NCBI GenBank assembly: GCA_026989715.1
Contig: JALSIU010000194.1
Location: 1-17,358 of the forward strand
From: Methylomonas sp.
GTDB lineage: Bacteria > Pseudomonadota > Gammaproteobacteria > Methylococcales > Methylomonadaceae
Reading direction: 5' to 3'
DNA length: 17,358 bases
Part shown: positions 14,099-17,358 of the stretch, one piece after another
Numbering within the stretch: position 1 is the stretch's first letter
Layout: each line of letters opens with the position of its first letter
Program-made: the position numbers and the translations under genes
The notes under the pieces: generated by a model
Databases searched by the model: none
The model's input: only the letters and a program-made list of their open reading frames with translations
What the model was told of the DNA's origin: nothing

Positions 14099-14758
14099 TT
14101 AGCCAAAAGTCCCCATAGCACCTGGGTAGCTGACTTCTGCAAGTTTACCGGTATCTACGTCGTAAATAAAACCTCTTACCGTTGAAGCATCAGGGCCTTC
14201 AGTCGGTATCCAGGGGTGATTCATCACCCTGGATATTGAACGCCTCACATCCCAGCTAAGGCGTTCAATTTGTTGTTCATTACAAGGCGCATCAAGTGCT
14301 TCAAGTGGGCCGCGAAATGCATGAAACTGTGCAGGCGTAGCAGAGCTATGGTGACAACTGGTAAATTTTCGCCCCGTCGCTTGCCCAAGTAGCTCTTCCG
14401 CCGCTGGGTCACCTTCTAATCCAGCCTTTAACAAATCATCCGTAAAAGCCAGCATGCCGCAACGCGTATGATGAATCAATATAATTTCATTGGTATTAAG
14501 CAAATGATGCGAAATAATCAAGCAACGAATCGCATCTTCAGTTATCACCCCCCCTGCATTACGGATAATATGTGCATCTCCGGTTTGTAAGCCCAGCAAA
14601 TCCTCTACATCAAGCCGTGCATCCATACAGGCAACAACGGCTACGTGCTTAGCCGGATTGATGGGCTGATTGCCTGGGTGAGATGATTGATGTACTTGCT
14701 GACCACTCGCATAAAGCTTATTGTTTTCAAGTAGCGTATCTGTATTCACATTAGCCAT
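14099..14758 (-). CDS. beta-class carbonic anhydrase
   Basis: The enzyme interconverts carbon dioxide and bicarbonate and acts in the cytoplasm; no signal peptide is seen. The 219-residue sequence shows the class signature: zinc ligands Cys44 (ACMDARLD), His97 and Cys100 (HHTRCGM), and the catalytic Asp46-Arg48 pair. IIRNAGG at 64-70 and the GFIYDVDTGKL ending (about 197-207) are also typical. Beyond about residue 120 the sequence has extra Cys and His residues (TSCHHSS) of unknown significance. GAGG seven bases before the start, on the minus strand, supports the ATG at 14758. It is convergent with the protease gene and separated by 248 bases from the ATPase gene upstream, so it probably has its own promoter. 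Bicarbonate supply for carboxylation or pH homeostasis are both plausible roles. Confidence 0.93.
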   Translation of the reverse strand: MANVNTDTLLENNKLYASGQQVHQSSHPGNQPINPAKHVAVVACMDARLDVEDLLGLQTGDAHIIRNAGGVITEDAIRCLIISHHLLNTNEIILIHHTRCGMLAFTDDLLKAGLEGDPAAEELLGQATGRKFTSCHHSSATPAQFHAFRGPLEALDAPCNEQQIERLSWDVRRSISRVMNHPWIPTEGPDASTVRGFIYDVDTGKLAEVSYPGAMGTFG

Positions 14759-14918
14759 TATTTTTCCTCAGAATTGAATTCATCCGTCACAAATCGTTGC
14801 ATACGAACCTTAAGTTTATATTATTTATACCTACTCTCTTTAAGAGCAATAAAATCAATACTCTATGAAGTACTACTATCTTCAATAATCATTATACAGA
14901 AACCTAAGCACAGATAAT

Positions 14919-14953
14919 AAACTATTGGTTTATTATCAATAAACCAATAGTTT
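14919..14953. repeat. 16-bp perfect AT-rich inverted repeat between carbonic anhydrase and ATPase genes
   Basis: AAACTATTGGTTTATT (14919-14934) and AATAAACCAATAGTTT (14938-14953) pair perfectly around ATC. It lies about 54 bases beyond the ATPase stop, in the direction of its transcription, so it could end that message, although no T-run follows on the minus strand. It is also about 160 bases upstream of the carbonic anhydrase start and could be a regulator site. The rest of the 248-base gap shows only AT-rich sequence. Confidence 0.55.
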
Positions 14954-15006
14954 TCAATATCAACTAAAAAGCCTAGTTTATACTTTTACCTTAAAATCAA
15001 ATATCT

Positions 15007-17310
15007 TCAGCCCTTAGGCTTTAATAACCGCAAACCATTTGCCACAACCACTAATGAAGCTCCCATATCGGCCACAATCGCCTGCCATAAAGTCGCCATT
15101 CCGGCAAATGCCAATAATGCAAACACGGCTTTAAGCGTCAAGGCAAAAACAATGTTTTGTCTAATAATCATCAATGTTCTTTTTGAATGCTGAATTAACC
15201 AAGGCAGTTTAGCAAGATCGTCTCCCATTAAAGCAATATCCGCTGTTTCTATCGCTGCATCCGATCCCATTACCCCCATAGCGATACCTAGGTTAGCCCT
15301 ACCCAATGCAGGTGCATCATTAATACCATCACCAATCATGGCAACATTTGCATATTGCTCGACCATTTGACTAATTACCGTCACCTTATCAGCTGGCAGT
15401 AATTCAGCATGCACGGTATCTATTCCACATGCCTTGGCAATATTATCTGCGGTAGCTTGATTATCCCCTGTTAACATCGCTAAATGTTGAATATTCTGCT
15501 GTTTAAGGGTTTGCAATACGGTGGCAAGATTGGGTCTTGCTTGGTCGGCAACCGCAATCAAGCCACACACATGCCGCTCATTACCAATAGCAATCACTGT
15601 TTTGCCTGTTTGCTCTAAGGCTTGTGCCTGTTGCCTAATATCAGGTGTTTCTTGTGCCCGCTCCAATAAATAGCGCCTGGAACCCAACCAAAAATTCTTA
15701 CCATTAAATAAGCCGGTCACCCCTTTACCCGGCAAAACAATAACATTATCTGCATGAGCAATCTCAATACCCAGTTTTTCACTATAATTTAGAATCGCCT
15801 TTGCCAGTGGGTGATGGCTACGTGATTCTAATGCAGCCGCTCGGCTTAACAACGCCTCTGGCGTATGACCGTTAAAAGGATAAAGTCCCGTCACTTCCGG
15901 CTTACCACACGTTAATGTCCCCGTTTTATCAAACGCAATCGCTTTAAGATGCGCAGGGGCTTCAATATAAATACCGCCTTTTATTAAAATACCCTGCCGA
16001 GCGGCACAGGCTAATGCCGCAACAATACTTACCGGTGTTGAAATTACCAGCGCACAGGGGCATGCAATCACTAATAATACCAGTGCCTTATACAGCCATA
16101 CCTGCCAAATACCGGCAAAAAATAATGGCGGGATAATAAAGACAGCTAAGGCCAAAAACATCACAATCGGGGTATAAATACGCGCAAACCTCTCCACCCA
16201 CTGCTCTGCTTCCGCACGTTTACTATGCGCCTCTTCAACCATTCTAATAATCTGCGCGAGCGTGGTATCAGAGGCTATTTTAGTGGTTCTAACCTCTAAG
16301 ACCGCCTCACCATTAATACTACCGGCAAACACGTCATCACCCTGTTGTTTCATCACAGGAATACTTTCTCCGGTAATCGGTGCTTGATTGACTGAGCTAA
16401 CCCCTTTAAGCACTTTGCCATCTAATGGTATTTTTTCGCCAGGCTTAACCACAAAGACCGTACCGACACGCACATCAGCCGCATTCATATCCATTTCCTG
16501 CCCATCCGCCTGTTTAACGGAGACCGTTGCAGGTGCTAAATCAAGTAATGCCTCCACCGCATGTCGGGCACGACCAATACTCCAGCTTTCAATCGCCAAT
16601 GACAGAGAAAATAAGAAACTCACTGCCGCCGCTTCAAACCATTCATTAATCACCACTGCGCCAATAATGGCAACCAACATCAGTAGATTCATATCAGCAC
16701 GCAATCGCTTCAAAGCATAAAATGCTTTAACGATAACGTGCCGCACGCCGAATACAATGGCAAGGCTATAAGCTGCTTTTTCAGCCATAGGGATGGCTTG
16801 TGCGCTATGCGCATTCAGCAAATCTTTAAGATAGGTGACTGATGCCTGCCATGAATAAGTCCAAGCATCAGGTGAAGCTAATAATCGCTGTAAATCAGAA
16901 AATCCTTCTGCAAACGTAATATGTATCAATATCCCAGCGATAATACATAAACCACTGAGTGTGGCATAAATCGTTTGTGAACGTTGCCGTTGTGTGACAT
17001 CAATTTTCCCCTTTCCCGACTGCCAACGAGTGGCTTGCATACCGGTAGCAGCCACAGCTTTAATAATTTTTTTTGCACTGACCGGCGTTGCACCTGTATC
17101 AATCGTCATACGACCATTAATCACATCAAAAATAAGCTTATCGCTGCCTCCAACTAAAGGCCCAACTTCAGCCTTTAAAATAGTGACTTCTTCCACACAA
17201 TCGAGCCCTTCTATTTTAAAGGTCATACCCGTAAGCGGTATAGAGTCTGTATGTGATTGACTGTCTGTTGGCGCATTATGGCAACAACAGTTTTTTTCTA
17301 CTTTAGTCAT
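15007..17310 (-). CDS. heavy-metal translocating P1B-type ATPase (Zn/Cd/Pb exporter, ZntA/CadA group)
   Basis: The 767-residue pump exports soft divalent metals from the cytoplasm across the inner membrane using ATP. In order: a Cys/His-rich start (CCCH at 8-11), a metal-binding HMA domain with GLDCVEE at 35-41, membrane segments from about 114, TGES at 313-316, the membrane CPC motif at 417-419, the phosphorylated Asp461 in DKTGTLT, the SHHPLAKA nucleotide-binding motif, GDGINDAPAL, and final membrane helices with a lysine (LTLKAVFALL) and Asp-x-Gly (VADMGASL). The last two, with CPC, are the signature of the P1B-2 group (zinc, cadmium, lead). The HMA motif has Glu where copper-type domains have a second Cys, a variant I know from Zn/Cd pumps. 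A loop of about 45 residues between the first two membrane segments is unusually long. The leader before 17310 has only a weak ribosome binding site. A metal regulator may lie beyond the right edge; none is visible. Confidence 0.95.
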   Translation of the reverse strand: MTKVEKNCCCHNAPTDSQSHTDSIPLTGMTFKIEGLDCVEEVTILKAEVGPLVGGSDKLIFDVINGRMTIDTGATPVSAKKIIKAVAATGMQATRWQSGKGKIDVTQRQRSQTIYATLSGLCIIAGILIHITFAEGFSDLQRLLASPDAWTYSWQASVTYLKDLLNAHSAQAIPMAEKAAYSLAIVFGVRHVIVKAFYALKRLRADMNLLMLVAIIGAVVINEWFEAAAVSFLFSLSLAIESWSIGRARHAVEALLDLAPATVSVKQADGQEMDMNAADVRVGTVFVVKPGEKIPLDGKVLKGVSSVNQAPITGESIPVMKQQGDDVFAGSINGEAVLEVRTTKIASDTTLAQIIRMVEEAHSKRAEAEQWVERFARIYTPIVMFLALAVFIIPPLFFAGIWQVWLYKALVLLVIACPCALVISTPVSIVAALACAARQGILIKGGIYIEAPAHLKAIAFDKTGTLTCGKPEVTGLYPFNGHTPEALLSRAAALESRSHHPLAKAILNYSEKLGIEIAHADNVIVLPGKGVTGLFNGKNFWLGSRRYLLERAQETPDIRQQAQALEQTGKTVIAIGNERHVCGLIAVADQARPNLATVLQTLKQQNIQHLAMLTGDNQATADNIAKACGIDTVHAELLPADKVTVISQMVEQYANVAMIGDGINDAPALGRANLGIAMGVMGSDAAIETADIALMGDDLAKLPWLIQHSKRTLMIIRQNIVFALTLKAVFALLAFAGMATLWQAIVADMGASLVVVANGLRLLKPKG

Positions 17311-17358
17311 GATGTTTATCTTGCTTGAAGTATAGTGATTTACTAAACATAGCGGGCT

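Overview
The window reads as chromosomal DNA from a moderately AT-rich Gammaproteobacterium. The protein set (Aas, a DegP/DegQ protease, a beta-carbonic anhydrase, an Rpn-family nuclease, an ammonium transporter fused to cyclic-di-GMP domains, and a heme A synthase implying an aa3-type oxidase) would suit a methanotroph of the Methylococcales or a sulfur oxidiser. That assignment is inference; no marker gene fixes it. Genes are tightly packed, with no rRNA, tRNA, CRISPR array or insertion sequence visible.

Left part (1-5455): the tail of an unidentified gene; an HDOD signalling protein whose stop overlaps the start of a COX15/CtaA heme A synthase (TAATG); an Rpn/transposase_31 PD-(D/E)XK nuclease with a tetrapeptide-repeat C-terminus and a plausible internal translation start; and a bifunctional lysophospholipid acyltransferase/acyl-ACP synthetase (Aas).

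Middle (5456-8589): one gene of about 1015 codons joins a complete Amt ammonium channel to PAS, GGDEF and EAL domains, with both cyclic-di-GMP catalytic motifs intact. It looks like an ammonium sensor that acts through cyclic-di-GMP.

Stress locus (8816-14033): dnaK (without grpE or dnaJ beside it), yfdX, hdeD and a DegP/DegQ-type protease lie in one direction. Each junction carries a perfect inverted repeat. YfdX, HdeD and DegP are also components of the transmissible locus of heat resistance/stress tolerance (LHR/tLST), and occur there in the same relative order. This may be a compact, DnaK-headed relative of that locus: cytoplasmic folding, periplasmic YfdX, an inner-membrane acid-stress protein and periplasmic proteolysis in one array. 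It is the most interesting part of the window.

Right part (14099-17310), minus strand: a beta-carbonic anhydrase, convergent with the protease across a bidirectional terminator, then a Zn/Cd/Pb-type P1B ATPase with an N-terminal metal-binding domain. An AT-rich perfect 16-bp inverted repeat lies between them.
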